In this document: in pieces, positions 41,109 through 51,313 of the stretch
Position numbering within the stretch: the first letter of the stretch is position 1
How the letters are laid out: every line of letters begins with the position of its first letter
NCBI GenBank assembly: GCA_018136815.1
Contig: CM030931.1
Location: 6,592,399-6,656,398 of the forward strand
Reading direction: 5' to 3'
Origin: Isochrysis galbana
Lineage: Eukaryota > Haptophyta > Isochrysidales > Isochrysidaceae
DNA length: 64,000 bases
Program-made: the position numbers and the translations under genes
The notes under the pieces: model-generated
The model's input: the letters and a program-made list of their open reading frames with translations, nothing else
Told to the model about the DNA's origin: nothing
Databases searched by the model: none

Positions 41109-42336
41109 ATGCGCCCCTCGCTGCTGCTGCTGCTCTGCGCGGGCGTCAGCTCGCTCGGGCCGCGCACGCTCGCACTGCGGCTTCCTGGCAGCTCACCACG
41201 CCTCGTTCTTCTTCATATGTCCGGCAGCACGCGCCGCCGGACGGGTAATAAGCAGGCGCGGCGTGCAAAGCTCCAGCGCGATCTCGAGCAGTCCCCAGCG
41301 CCACGCCTGCCTGATGGGCCGCCCGAGAACGACCCGGCCACGCCGCTTGCCATTGCCGCGGCGCAGGCAGGCGATGACCGCAAGGCGCAGCAGATCACTG
41401 CGCTCCGAGTGAGCCACCTCACCTCGGCCACCAACTACTTTGTCAACATGCAAGGGTCGAGCCGGGCGCAGATCGATGCCATCGTGAAGAATGTGGAGGT
41501 TGAGATGATGGAGCGATTCTCTCTGACTGGCAACCGGCAGGGCAAGTCGTCGAGTGGGTGGGTGTGCCTCGATTATGACTCGATCGTAGTCAATGTCTTC
41601 TCTCCGGAGGAGCGCGAATTCTATGGCATCGAGAAGTTTTGGTCGGCTGGCCAACAACTTGATCTGAGCGACTTAGTTTCGCCACCAGCATCCGCCGGTG
41701 AAGCCGAGTTTGAGAACAGCTGGACACTTGATGGAGACGACGATGACGACGACTGGTCCCTCGGGTCTGATGACTGGGCTCTCGGCGGCGAGGACGACTG
41801 GATTATTTCTGGGTTTTCGGGTGTTAATGAGGGTGAAGAGCAAGGCTTGCTTACCGACCAACAACTCGATGAATGGTCTCTCGATGAGAGTGATGCAGAT
41901 GCCTGGGAGATGAGCGCAGAGGAGTGGACTTCTCCAGGCGCCCGTCTGAATGGCGCAGGCGACGAGGATGCAGACAGCGAGGACGGGCTGGGAGGAACTG
42001 AGCCGGCTGGGGGGCTCGCAGGAGAGCGGGATGACATGGACGACGGTGCTGACCCTGAAGTTGATGATGAAGTCGAGGAGGAGGACTGGGCTCTCGGTGA
42101 CGACAAACTTCGGGTGCGTTCAGCTTCTATTGCCTTGGCCCTCCAGTACATCGCAGCTTGCAGATCTTCTAACCGCGTCAGTCGTGTGAGAGAACCTTGT
42201 GGGCAACCAGCTTCCCCCGCATTTCCTCCCGCTGACAGTCTGCTTGTTTTCTGAGCAGGCGCTGATTGAGGGTGCCTTGAGTGAGGACGACTCTGACTTG
42301 AATGACACTGATGAGGTATCTCAGCGATATCAGTAG
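41109..42336 (+). CDS. Ribosome-silencing factor RsfS/Iojap, probably plastid-targeted, with acidic Trp-repeat tail
   Basis: Exons 41109-42113 and 42259-42336 give 360 residues. Residues 1-40 have a signal-like core (LLLLLCAGVSSLG), then a Ser/Arg-rich stretch, suggesting a two-part plastid presequence. Residues 92-187 are the RsfS domain: VSHLTSATNYFVNMQGSS, then WVCLDYDSIVVNVFSPEERE and FYGIEKFW. RsfS binds ribosomal protein uL14 and blocks subunit joining. The tail (about 190-345) is unlike bacterial RsfS: very acidic, with repeats of the form DDW(S/A)LG or DEWSLD. The last exon may end at the TAG at 42334 or splice on at a GTATCT donor (after 42314); I took the stop. Confidence 0.85.
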
Positions 42337-43140
42337 ACGTCTTGGTCATTGATCTCGTGCTTCTCTGACAGTTCCGCAGGCAGAAGTTTCTCAATGTCGT
42401 GGTGGTGTCTCTTACAACTCTTTGCGCTTGCCCACCCATTATCCGCTCGTCACGACATCATTCCACGCGCAATCATGCCTCGATTCCATGGAGGTGTCTC
42501 GGACAACTCTTTGAACTCGCTCAACGTGTTGCCATATTCTTCAAGGCACCCTTGATGGAGCAAAGCATGGGATGCTCCACCGGGGGCAGGGGGGCAGACC
42601 GTGCGATCGGATTGGACGACCGTGCGATCGAATGGGACCTTTCATCCATATTGGACCTTTCATCTACCAAAGGTGGCTGTACTCAAGCAAGTAAACTTAC
42701 CAGCTTTTGCAAGATCCTGACAGTGCATTGCCCAACATGCACCGTTTTTAAATTACAATCAACAAAATGCGGCGTGCAGATTTGTGTGATACGAGGTCAC
42801 ACTCATCTTCTCCTTGCCACACCATTGCTCCTCGTTCTGCTGGCGGAGACCGCACACGTTTGCAAGGTTGTCATCATGGCCGTGCGGTCGGTGCTGTTCG
42901 CCTTGTGATTTTGTGTCGGTTTCGGGTACAATTTAGTTGTTCCACACAAGAGGCTGTCGTCAACTTCAACTTGCTATGAGAAACCTACTGGGTTCGCCCC
43001 GTCGCCTCTTCTATTGTTTGCTCTTGTTTCGAGCGTGGCGATGAGTTGTCGTGTTGCTTTGTGGTTTGTAACATCTTGACCATCAACTACGTCCTTTGTA
43101 GATGGTTCGCGTGGGGGAGGGCACACTCCCTCCCCCCTCT
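42337..43140. other. 3' region of RsfS; no further gene recognised
   Basis: TGCGATCGNATTGGACC is repeated near 42600-42640. An alternative last exon of RsfS could lie at 42377-42510. Nothing else is supported. Confidence 0.4.
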
Positions 43141-43480
43141 CCCGGCCCACCTTGTGTTGTATTCCTGTCCATCTGAAGGCTATATGAATGAATGTTCGTG
43201 TAAGGTACGCGCCCACACTCACAGTTGAACGGTTCCCCGTATTGCTACGCATGCACAAGACACACAGATTGAGATTTCCCATGGTCTCAAGTCCAGGTTT
43301 GCAGATTTTGGTCTCGAAATTTGCGATTCGAATTTTGTTTTTGCTGTTACGATAATTGTTGGCTCGTTTAAGGTCTCGCTTTGGATCCATGGGTTAATCC
43401 TCCTCTTCTAGGTCTCTGTTGTATTCCTGCCCATCTGAAGGCTGTAGGCATGAATATTCGTGTAAGGTCTCAATGTAAAA
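43140..43480. repeat. Repeat cluster related to 26.7 and 56.2-56.4 kb
   Basis: The phrase GTATTCCTGYCCATCTGAAG, then TGAATRTTCGTGTAAGGT, occurs twice (43158 and 43425). Between them, GGTCTCAAGTCCAGGTTTGC and GATTTTGGTCTCGAAATTTG resemble 56350-56390. It is a decayed dispersed repeat. Confidence 0.55.
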
Positions 43481-43854
43481 AAGCGAATCTTAATCTTGAT
43501 AAGCCTATACCGGCGCGTCCGCCGCGCAGGCCAAATAATGCACAAGCATACGACGGCGCATTGCTTTTTCTAGCGCTCCGCCTAACTATTGACCATTGAT
43601 AATGAATAAACAATCACAGCATTTAGTATGAGAATGGCTTGTGCAAACACCAACCACGCTCACGGTGATTTGGCCCGGTGGGAGTTCTATCCCATGTGCC
43701 ACGCAACGGGTGAGGTACAAGCAGCACAGACCACTTCTGGTACAACTCAAACTTAGCATGTGGGGTTGCGGAACGGAGGCTTAGCCAAAGTGCACTCGTG
43801 GCACTGGCGGCGCACATGCACATGCCACGGAACGCACAGGAACCTGCTAACAGA

Positions 43855-44300
43855 CCGAACAAGGAAGAGAATGCCGACAAGAGAGCGACGGGGCGACGGA
43901 CGATCCGACTGGGGCGACAGTTACGCACAGGAATAAGGAGGGAATCTCTCGAAAACCCTTTTATTTAAGTGAGTTGATGAAGACCGAAGTAAAATAGCGC
44001 CACGATACAATCCAACGGCCAACACCTGAGGGGGAATCAGGGTCACGCAAGGGGGCGGTTCCTTGCACCGGCGATACCTGAACGCGCGACTTAGCCTAAA
44101 AACGCGAGGAGCACGCAAGGAGGTAAGCCAGGTGAGGGGCAAGCAGGCGACAAGGGAGGCGACAAAGGAGGCGAGGGCAAAGAGGGCGAATGGGCGAATG
44201 TAGGACCCTGCGACGGTGACTAGTGGCTAGCCTGCAAGGAGGGAACATAGAAACGCAAACAACTTCTAAAACAAAAAGGTCGATCGCGGATGCGAGATGC
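43855..44300 (-). repeat. Long dispersed inverted repeat, right arm
   Basis: Reverse-complement partner of 38325-38785; see that entry. This copy lacks the E5 insertion at its end. Confidence 0.85.
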
Positions 44301-45549
44301 GACATCGGCCCCATAGCCACTCCAACGGATGGCGATGTGGTTGGTGCTGCCGCGCCGAACCATGTCCACGACTTTGTCCACCTGCCAGTCGCCGTCCAGC
44401 GCCGTGCTCGAAGTGAGCGGCCGCTTGGTACGTGCGTGTGTAAAAGGAGGCGTAGCTCGAGTCTCGAGTCAGAGAATAGATGGGGTGTTAGGCTGGTGCA
44501 TGCGGGTTTGTGAGATATGGGCAAGTAGGTGTATGGCCGTCTGTGCATCTACAAAATTCGCGCTGTGGAGCACGGGCTGGCTCCCCCCCCCTTGCGGGGT
44601 GCGAGCGCGCATGCGCGAACCAACCCCCCAGAGGCGTGTGGGCCCGCCAGGTGCAAGGAGGAACGGCCGCAGGACTCCCAGGGGGTGTGGGAGGGCGGCG
44701 CACACCTGAGCGTGGCATGAGGCTTGCTGATGTGGCCTCCGAGGTGACCGGCAACCTCGGCAGCCCTCCGACCGGGGCGGCCGCCACCGTAGACCCTACG
44801 CTTGGCTCGTCCGTAGCTCATCCGGTGTGTGTGGCTAGGAATGCTAGCCAATCGTGATATCATGATGCTCTACAACTCCGTGTGATTCATAATCATACTT
44901 GTTAATGGTAATGGGTAATGGTGCTCGGGAGTCTTCTTATCAGTGCACTCTTTTCTCTCGCTACATAGACCTAGGAGTAAAGTATAATACTACGTAGCCA
45001 TAGAGTGATAGAGTGCTCTCCTCACCGCAGCCGATGGTTTCGGCCTCTCCGCTGCACGTCCCGCCCGAGGACACCTCTGGTTCCATTCGTTTGATCTAGG
45101 GTACCCTAGAGAAGAGTGGGAGTATAGAGGATTACGGGTGAAATGTGGATGCCGCTGGCAAGCCCTAAACCTCCCCACCAGCTCCTTCACGCTTGATGTA
45201 CACACCCTGATTATTCCTCGTATATTCCTATCCTCCTGCTCCACACACACTCAAGGCCGGCCGGGCCTCCTAGTGTAAGGTTCTCCTAAGTAGAGTAGAA
45301 GATGCCGTCCCCCAGAAGAAGAAGTCGGCCCTCCCCCCCTTCCCCTTCCCCCTATCTCCCCTCCCCAGTTCTCCCCTCTCCTCCTGTCTCTCGCGACGTG
45401 TCTTCTCTCTTCCTTCGTCTCACTCGTCTCGCCCCTTTTCCTCCGCCCCCTCGCCGCCTCCCACACCGCGCCCCCCCCTCCGTGCTCCGTCTCCGAGCCC
45501 CAGCCTGCGTGGATACACCACAACACCACTCGCCTCGCCCGTCTCGCGG
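44301..45549. other. No gene recognised; pyrimidine tract before carrier gene
   Basis: Frames at 44500-44860 are open on both strands but GC-driven. CTAGGAATGCTAGCC near 44831 forms a small palindrome. From 45320 to 45480 the plus strand is C/T-rich, the usual 5' context for genes here. Confidence 0.4.
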
Positions 45550-47343
45550 ATGGAGTCGTCTCTCTGCTGCCGACCGCCGCTCCGCCGGCCGCTGTTGTGC
45601 ATGGCGGGAGCGGAGCCACGAGAGGCGCAACAGGCACCAGAGTCGCGATGGTCGCCCCAGCCGACCACCACCCTGGCGCAGAACGCCGCTTCCGCATCGG
45701 CCGGTGCGGTCCTCACATCTCTCTTCGTCACGCCCCTCGAGGTGCTGAAGGTGTGCAAAAAGACGGCGCGGGAACACCGTGTTTTGCACCACCAGTGTGC
45801 GTGTGGTGAGGGCGGAAGGGTCATGCCGAAACTCACAAGTACCGCCCTCACCCTCACTCGCTTTGCGCGTGCTATTTCCTGATGTGGCTTGTGCAGGTGC
45901 GCCAGCAGGCGTGCGGCAGTACAGCGAGGTGCAGTTTGGGCATCATCACTCGTGGAATAGTCCAGACCGAAGGCGTGTTTGCGCTTTGGTCTGGGCTACG
46001 GCCCACACTCATCATGAGCATCCCAGGTGCGAATTTTCTGGTTAGCCCTTTCCAAGCAGCTTGCAGGCGAAGATGGCGTAGTACATGCTCTAGTTGGCTG
46101 TGGCTGGGTACCAGCCTTGCGCAGTCAACTGTAACTTTCACCTGGTCTTCAGCAGCCCGATTGCGGTGTGAGAGCCAACTAGACTGCTCACCTCTCGGGC
46201 TTCTCCTTGTCCCAGTGCCCTGGGGTACAGTTGTTCGCCATTCACAACGCACCTTTATCCTCAGGCACGGTTCTCTACATGTCCGCCTACGAGGAGATTC
46301 GCAGCTTGCTGGCCTCGTCTAATAGCAAGACCACCACGGCCGGATTCACTTGGCTCTCGCCCATGGTCTCCGGCGGCGCAGCACGCATTGTGACGTCAAC
46401 TGTTGTATCACCGTTGGAGCTGCTGCGAACGCGTCTGCAGGCGGGCCCTTCAGCTGCTTTCATCAGCTCCACCATCGATGAAGCCGCCTCTCCCACTTTG
46501 AGCGGAACTCCACGTGCCGCGGTCACACAGGCAGTGATACCAGCACTGCGAGCAGTGGTCGAGCAAGACGGTGTTGCGGGGTTGTGGCGCGGGCTAGGGC
46601 CGACGCTCCTACGAGATGTCCCATTTTCGTGCCTCTACTGGCTAGGCTACGAGCGGATCAAGGCCATTGCGGTAGCTAGGTCCTCAGACGGCAGGTAAGA
46701 TGGGCATTTCCGATTGTGGAGCCTGCGTGCACGTCCGATTACGAGTGCGAGTGATTCTCGTGCGATGGAAGCATGCGATGCGCCATCGACGGAACTCGTC
46801 TACCAACACTGTGGCTCCCTTGATCGCTATGCTGGCATGTGCGCTCCCTCAACCATATTACCGATGACCTGCAATAGGTTGTCCCCTGTGACGTCATTTT
46901 TCGCCGGGGCGGCCAGCGGTACTGTTGCGGCTTTCGTCACGACTCCCCTCGATGTGATCAAGACGCGCCAACAACTTCGCACGTCCTCCCACACTTCGAC
47001 CAAGGGCCCATTGAGTCAGGACGTGCCATCCCAACATGCATCTTTCCGCAGCGAACGTATGCCCTCTCGGACCCAAGTAGAGACCAGTGGCGCGTCCGCG
47101 GTGATTCGTCCGACTGGTATGCCAACTGGCAATTCTTGGCGCATCGTGACGAAAGGCTACCCGTTGGGTACTGCGGCCGAGATCTTGCATGTCGCACGGA
47201 CCGAAGGTGTGCGCGCGCTTTTTGCGGGTGTTGGGCCACGGCTTCTCAAGGTCGCGCCGTCCTGTGCAGTTATGATCTGCTCGTACGAGTTAGGGAAGCG
47301 GTATTTCGAGACCCGATCCAATCGTCATTGCAGTGATGCTTGA
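45550..47343 (+). CDS. Mitochondrial carrier, SLC25A39/40 (Mtm1) type
   Basis: Exons 45550-45750, 45897-46026, 46265-46694 and 46878-47343 keep phase and give 408 residues. Carrier signatures are TPLEVLKVRQQ (across intron 1), SPLELLRTRLQ and TPLDVIKTRQQ. The phrases GPTLLRDVPFSCLYWLGYER and RLLKVAPSCAVMICSYELGK are characteristic of the SLC25A39/40/Mtm1 branch, which imports glutathione into mitochondria and supports iron-sulphur and manganese metabolism. The length exceeds the 300-residue norm through loops rich in Ser/Thr, as in that branch. The last intron has a weak polypyrimidine tract (GACCTGCAATAG), so the exon 4 start is the least certain point. Confidence 0.9.
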
Positions 47344-48280
47344 CCAACGACCAAATAAAGTCTATGTCCACCTGTGGTATACTCGTCTCGTACTACTACA
47401 CTACATTTACTACTACTACATTCTCTACTAGCAAATTCGGCATGTGGTGGTGCATGTGCGTGATACCGCAATCCTTCGTCTATGGGATGCATAGGGATCT
47501 TAGCTACCTGCTTTCTGCCAAAAATTGCACGGTGAGAAAACGGGGGGGAGGCCAGTCACTCACGGGAATATTGCATTTTCATGTTCCATCCTGTGGCAAG
47601 TCCTGAATTACGTGTAGCGATGGCGATGCGATGGCAGCCGTCACTGGCTGGTTGGCTGCCAGAGGACAGCGCGGCCGCCACAGTCATGTACGGCGATGCC
47701 CCTTCACGCACTTCACTACATACCGGTCCTTGAATGCACCATGGTTAGGGCCAGGTCAAAGTTTCGCGCCGGACCCCCCAAAGTTTCGCGTGAAAGTTTC
47801 GCAAAAGTTGCTCACCGGCTAGCCAAGTTTCACAAAAGTTTGGAGTGATTTCTTCGGATTACGGGTTAGGTTATTGGGTCAAGCTTGCATAAAACCTTTT
47901 CCTTCTAAGCAACTCTAGAGAATGAGCCTACAGTTGCTTAAGTGAAGTCCTCAGAGAGCATGAGGAGGTTCTCTATGCGCATGCATTCCAACGTTCCAAC
48001 ATGTAAGAGTGCAACCATGCCACATTCTCATATTCGCACCCCGCGAGATCGCCCTGCTCGGAACGCTCTTTCGGAAAGGTCCAGAACGGGAAAGGGGGGC
48101 AAAAATTACGAGTTTTGTCTTGGAAATAGTGCAAACAGCACCCCTAGATACCCCTCAATGACTCAGTGAAGCTTTCCCTGGGGGTCGGGTTCTATTGTCC
48201 TGCTTCGAAGGCGCCCTCGCAGGCAATCTCCAAGAGCCAAGAGTGAGATCAGCCTTGCCCTGACACAACTCCACGGACTC
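47344..48280. other. No gene; AAGTTTCGC repeats at 47755-47855
   Basis: The phrase CAAAGTTTCGC or CAAAAGTTTGG repeats five times near 47757-47850, similar in style to CCCAAATTTCGT at 39950-39985. No frame is recognised. Confidence 0.45.
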
Positions 48281-48284
48281 GTCT

Positions 48285-48500
48285 AGAAGAGCCCAGGCAG
48301 ATATGGGCCGACAACCCCAGAAACGCATCGACACCAACGACTTCCGCCCACTATTCGAAAGCCTAGACGCAACGAAGAACTAGCACCGAGCCACGGACTA
48401 TCAAGACTGGCGATAGCGATAAAACTGGGAATAGAACACGTCATCAAGCACGAAAGAATTGAGCATGCAAGCGACCAGCAAGGATAAACACCGGGCGCGC
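48285..48500 (+). pseudogene. Retroelement RT C-terminal remnant
   Basis: Shifted frames read ADMGRQPQKRIDTNDFRPLF and AIAIKLGIEHVIKHE, matching the end of the 14-17 kb element (QAGMGRQP, IDLADIRPLYE, AEKLGIEHQIA). It is a short, stop-containing fragment. Confidence 0.65.
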
Positions 48501-48894
48501 GGGATGAAGCTTTCCCTAAACAAGCTCACAGGCGCGCGGCGCGCGGATGACAACAGGCCAAAACAAGCTCAGGGCGGCGGCGTTCAGTCGTAATTCACTG
48601 CAGCTATAAGAGCATGCTCGAGGGTGACCTTGGTCAGTGATGGGCGAGTGGAGGCATTGGATGGAAGGGTCTTGTCAATGTTGTCCCCACGGGGGGGGTG
48701 TGCGGGTGCTTTGTGTGTGTGGTGAGGTGTGCATGAGGTGGTGCCTCTGAAGCGTATGTTGCTTGTTACAGTGGGGTGTGTGTTGTGCCCATAGGGGCCA
48801 CCCGGCTGCGGGCCGCGCTGCCGGAGCAGCGCGGCCCTTGCCAGGGCGAGAGGGGCCTCTGCCATAAGGCATGCCCAATGGAAGAAGAAGAAGA

Positions 48895-49020
48895 AAAAAA
48901 CTTCTTAATATTCTCGCCGCGCGCGCGACTCTGCATCTTAACTATGCAGCCACGCCCGCTGCCCTCGCCCCCCCTCCACCTGCCTTGCGGCCCGTCCCTC
49001 GTGCGCTACCTAGGGGCTGG
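48895..49020 (+). repeat. R740-like end motif
   Basis: AAAAAAACTTCTTAATATTC followed by TCGCCGCGCG and, further on, GTGCGCTACCTAGGGG, has the same order as the R740 left end (TTAATATTC, CCGC, GTGCACTACTAGGGG). It is diverged and abuts the copia fragment. Confidence 0.45.
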
Positions 49021-49029
49021 GTGTGTGGG

Positions 49030-49545
49030 GTTTCCATCGCCGCGCACGTCGACCTGTCCGAGCCCGCCCCCGTCCAGCTCGAAGCCCTCGCCGACGCCAC
49101 CTGGGGGGACCGCAACATCTACGGCATCCTCGTCACTTTCGGCGGCGGAGCGATCCTCTACCAGACGAAGAAGCTGGCCCTCGTCGTCGACTCGTCGATG
49201 GAAGCCGAGGCCATCGCGTCGTGCAAGGCCGCCGAATGCATCTCCTACGCCCGCGAAATTCTCCGCGCCCTCGACGTCCCGCTCGACGGCCCCACCCTCG
49301 TCGGCACCGACAATCTGGCCAACATGCGCGTGGGGTCCCTGCGCTCCGCCTCCACCCGCGCCCGTCATTTCATGCGCCGGTACCACTCCCTCCTCCAGCG
49401 CGTCGCCGCCGGCGAAGTGGCGCTTCGCCACGTCGCGTCCGAGCACATGGCGGCGGACTTCCTCACGAAGTGGTTGCCCAAGCGCAAGGCGGGCGCCTGC
49501 GTCCGCTACGCGACGAATTCTTGGGCGCACGTCGCCGCCGCCTGA
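49030..49545 (+). pseudogene. Ty1/copia RNase H fragment
   Basis: The frame encodes the C-terminal RNase H of copia Pol: LADATWGDRNIYGILVTFGG, then KKLALVVDSSMEAEAIASCK, TDNLANMRVGS, and HVASEHMAADFLTKWLPKRK. The catalytic pattern (Asp, Glu in MEAE, Asp in TDN, Asp in AADFLTK) is intact and the frame is open, but protease, integrase and RT are absent. GC3 is extreme. Confidence 0.85.
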
Positions 49546-49619
49546 GCCGCTGCACGCCCACCCCCCTTTCTTTTCTCCCCGCCTTCTGCAATGCGCTCGC
49601 CCCGGTTCCCGCTTCTCGC

Positions 49620-50490
49620 ATTGGGGGGGGTGTTGCGGGTAGGGGGGGTTGCCCGTTCCCCCTCGCACGTCCCCGTTCATTAGGTCCCCTTCGCGTGACT
49701 CCCTCCTCGCCGCCTCGCCCCGGTCCCCCCTCTTTGCATTGCGCATTGCGTTCCTTCTCCCGCCATCGGGCTTTCCCCCGCGTCCCCCTTTCGTTCTTTG
49801 TTGTCACGCTCCGACGCCCTTTTCCCGCGTCGGCCCACTGGGCCCGCCCCCTCTCTCTCTCCCCTTCCCCGTTCTCTCCCCGAGTGCCTCCTTGAGTTTC
49901 CGGCCCCGTTTCATCCCTCTCTCTTCCCGCGTCTTTTCCCTCCCCGGTGTTTACTTTTCCCGTGAGTGTCCCCCCCCCCCCTTTGTTCTTCGTCCCGCGA
50001 TCAGCGCCACCGCTCGAGCGCTCCTGTCCCCTTCTCGTCTGCCTGTGCTCTCCGTGCTCGTCACGCCCGTCCTCATGCTGCCCGAGGCCGAACCCTCGGT
50101 CTCGCCCTCGGCTGCACGTGCCCTCCCCGATCGTGTCTCTCCGTCTCCTGTGCCCCCTCCCATTTGTACCTCACATGTTAATGTCATGCACAGCCCTTCC
50201 ACACCAACATGCACAGCAGCCACAGCCCCTCACCACTCATCACACACACAGGTGAGGTGTTGCCAGCAGCCTGCTGCCCCCCATGGGAGAGGCCAGCATG
50301 GCTGCCATGGGTGGTGTGGCCGGGGCCACGGGCCGTGTGGCGCGACCGGAGTCGCACGCACCTGCTCGGCCTCGGTGGGCGGACGCGGCCGCTTCGACAG
50401 CGGCTGCTCCATGGGCACTGGTGGGGCGCCCTCGGCGGGGGGCCCGAAGGAGAGGGGAGTCGCGGCGGCGCGCTCCATCGCGTCTAAGTA
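49620..50490 (+). other. Possible copia 3' LTR region
   Basis: After the RNase H stop there is a purine tract (TTGGGGGGGG, 49621-49630) followed by TGTTGCGGG, the layout of a polypurine tract and LTR start. The LTR end and a target duplication could not be found. On the minus strand near 50478 a frame starts MERAAATPLSFGPPAEGAPP, unrecognised. Confidence 0.35.
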
Positions 50491-50640
50491 TAAACTTAGT
50501 TGATATCTTGGATATCTAGATATCTAGGCCGGAAAATCAACTATCTACATCTAACTAGATAGCGCCGGGCACTATCTATATCTAACTAGATAGCAATTTG
50601 GCACTATCTACTTCTATCTAGATAGCGCTCTTGGGGGGTA
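50490..50640 (+). repeat. Triple-hairpin CTATCT...AGATAG repeat, copy 1
   Basis: Three successive imperfect inverted repeats of the form CTATCTACATCTAACTAGATAG, separated by GCGCCGGGCA-like spacers, preceded by GATATCTTGGATATCTAGAT. The reverse complement of 62810-62970 has the same order. It begins next to CTAAGTATAAACTTAG. Confidence 0.7.
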
Positions 50641-50649
50641 ATTCCACGC

Positions 50650-50760
50650 CCTACTCAATAGGTCTACCCCCCCCTCCCCCAACGCTAGGCCCAAAGTAGT
50701 GTACATGGGCCGACCCCCCGAAACCAAACAAAAAGGAACGAGGGGGGGAGCGGGAAGGGA
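50650..50760 (+). repeat. Repeat shared (inverted) with 55655-55735
   Basis: AACGCTAGGCCCAAAGTAGT, then GGGCCGACCCCCCGAAACC and AAAAAGGAACGAGGGG, appear as the reverse complement at 55655-55735. The class is unknown. Confidence 0.6.
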
Positions 50761-51313
50761 GAGAGATAGGGGCGTGAGCGATGTCGAGCGGGAATCCGAT
50801 TAAGGAGAGAGTAAGTAGTAGCATTAGCATAGCGGGCATCTTCAAGAATGAGAATGAGAATGTTTTTTTAAAGGCCATAGAGCCACTGTACGGGGAGAGA
50901 GGGGGGCGATGCACTCCAGTGCCAGGTTTCAACGCGCGCTCAGGAATTGGCTGAGCACAGGATGGAGGATGGTGGGGTTCGCTAGGATCAGGATAGAACA
51001 TGAATTATTACTACTATGATTTCTAGTAGTAGTAGTAGGAATAACTTACGGTTGAAAGAGATCAGAAAGGGGCCGCGGGAGTTTTTCTATGAGACACTTA
51101 ATTTTTGATGGGTGCGCGGGAGCGGCGAACTCCTACCTTCCCTCGCCTTCTCGCCCGCCCGTACGCTCCCTCCCCCCCTCCCTCCCTCCCTCTCCCTCCT
51201 TCTCCCTCCCTCTCCCTCTCTCTCTCAACCCCCCTACCCGCCCCCCCTCCCCACCGCCACCCTTCCGCTCCCCGCCCGCCCGCACTCTCTCGAGAGGACC
51301 CTCTCGGCGCAAG

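Noticed and set aside
48776-49642. A 288-residue Pro/Ser/Arg-rich ORF overlapping the copia fragment
   Set aside because: It is a shadow frame; the true RNase H motifs are in the 48871-49545 frame.
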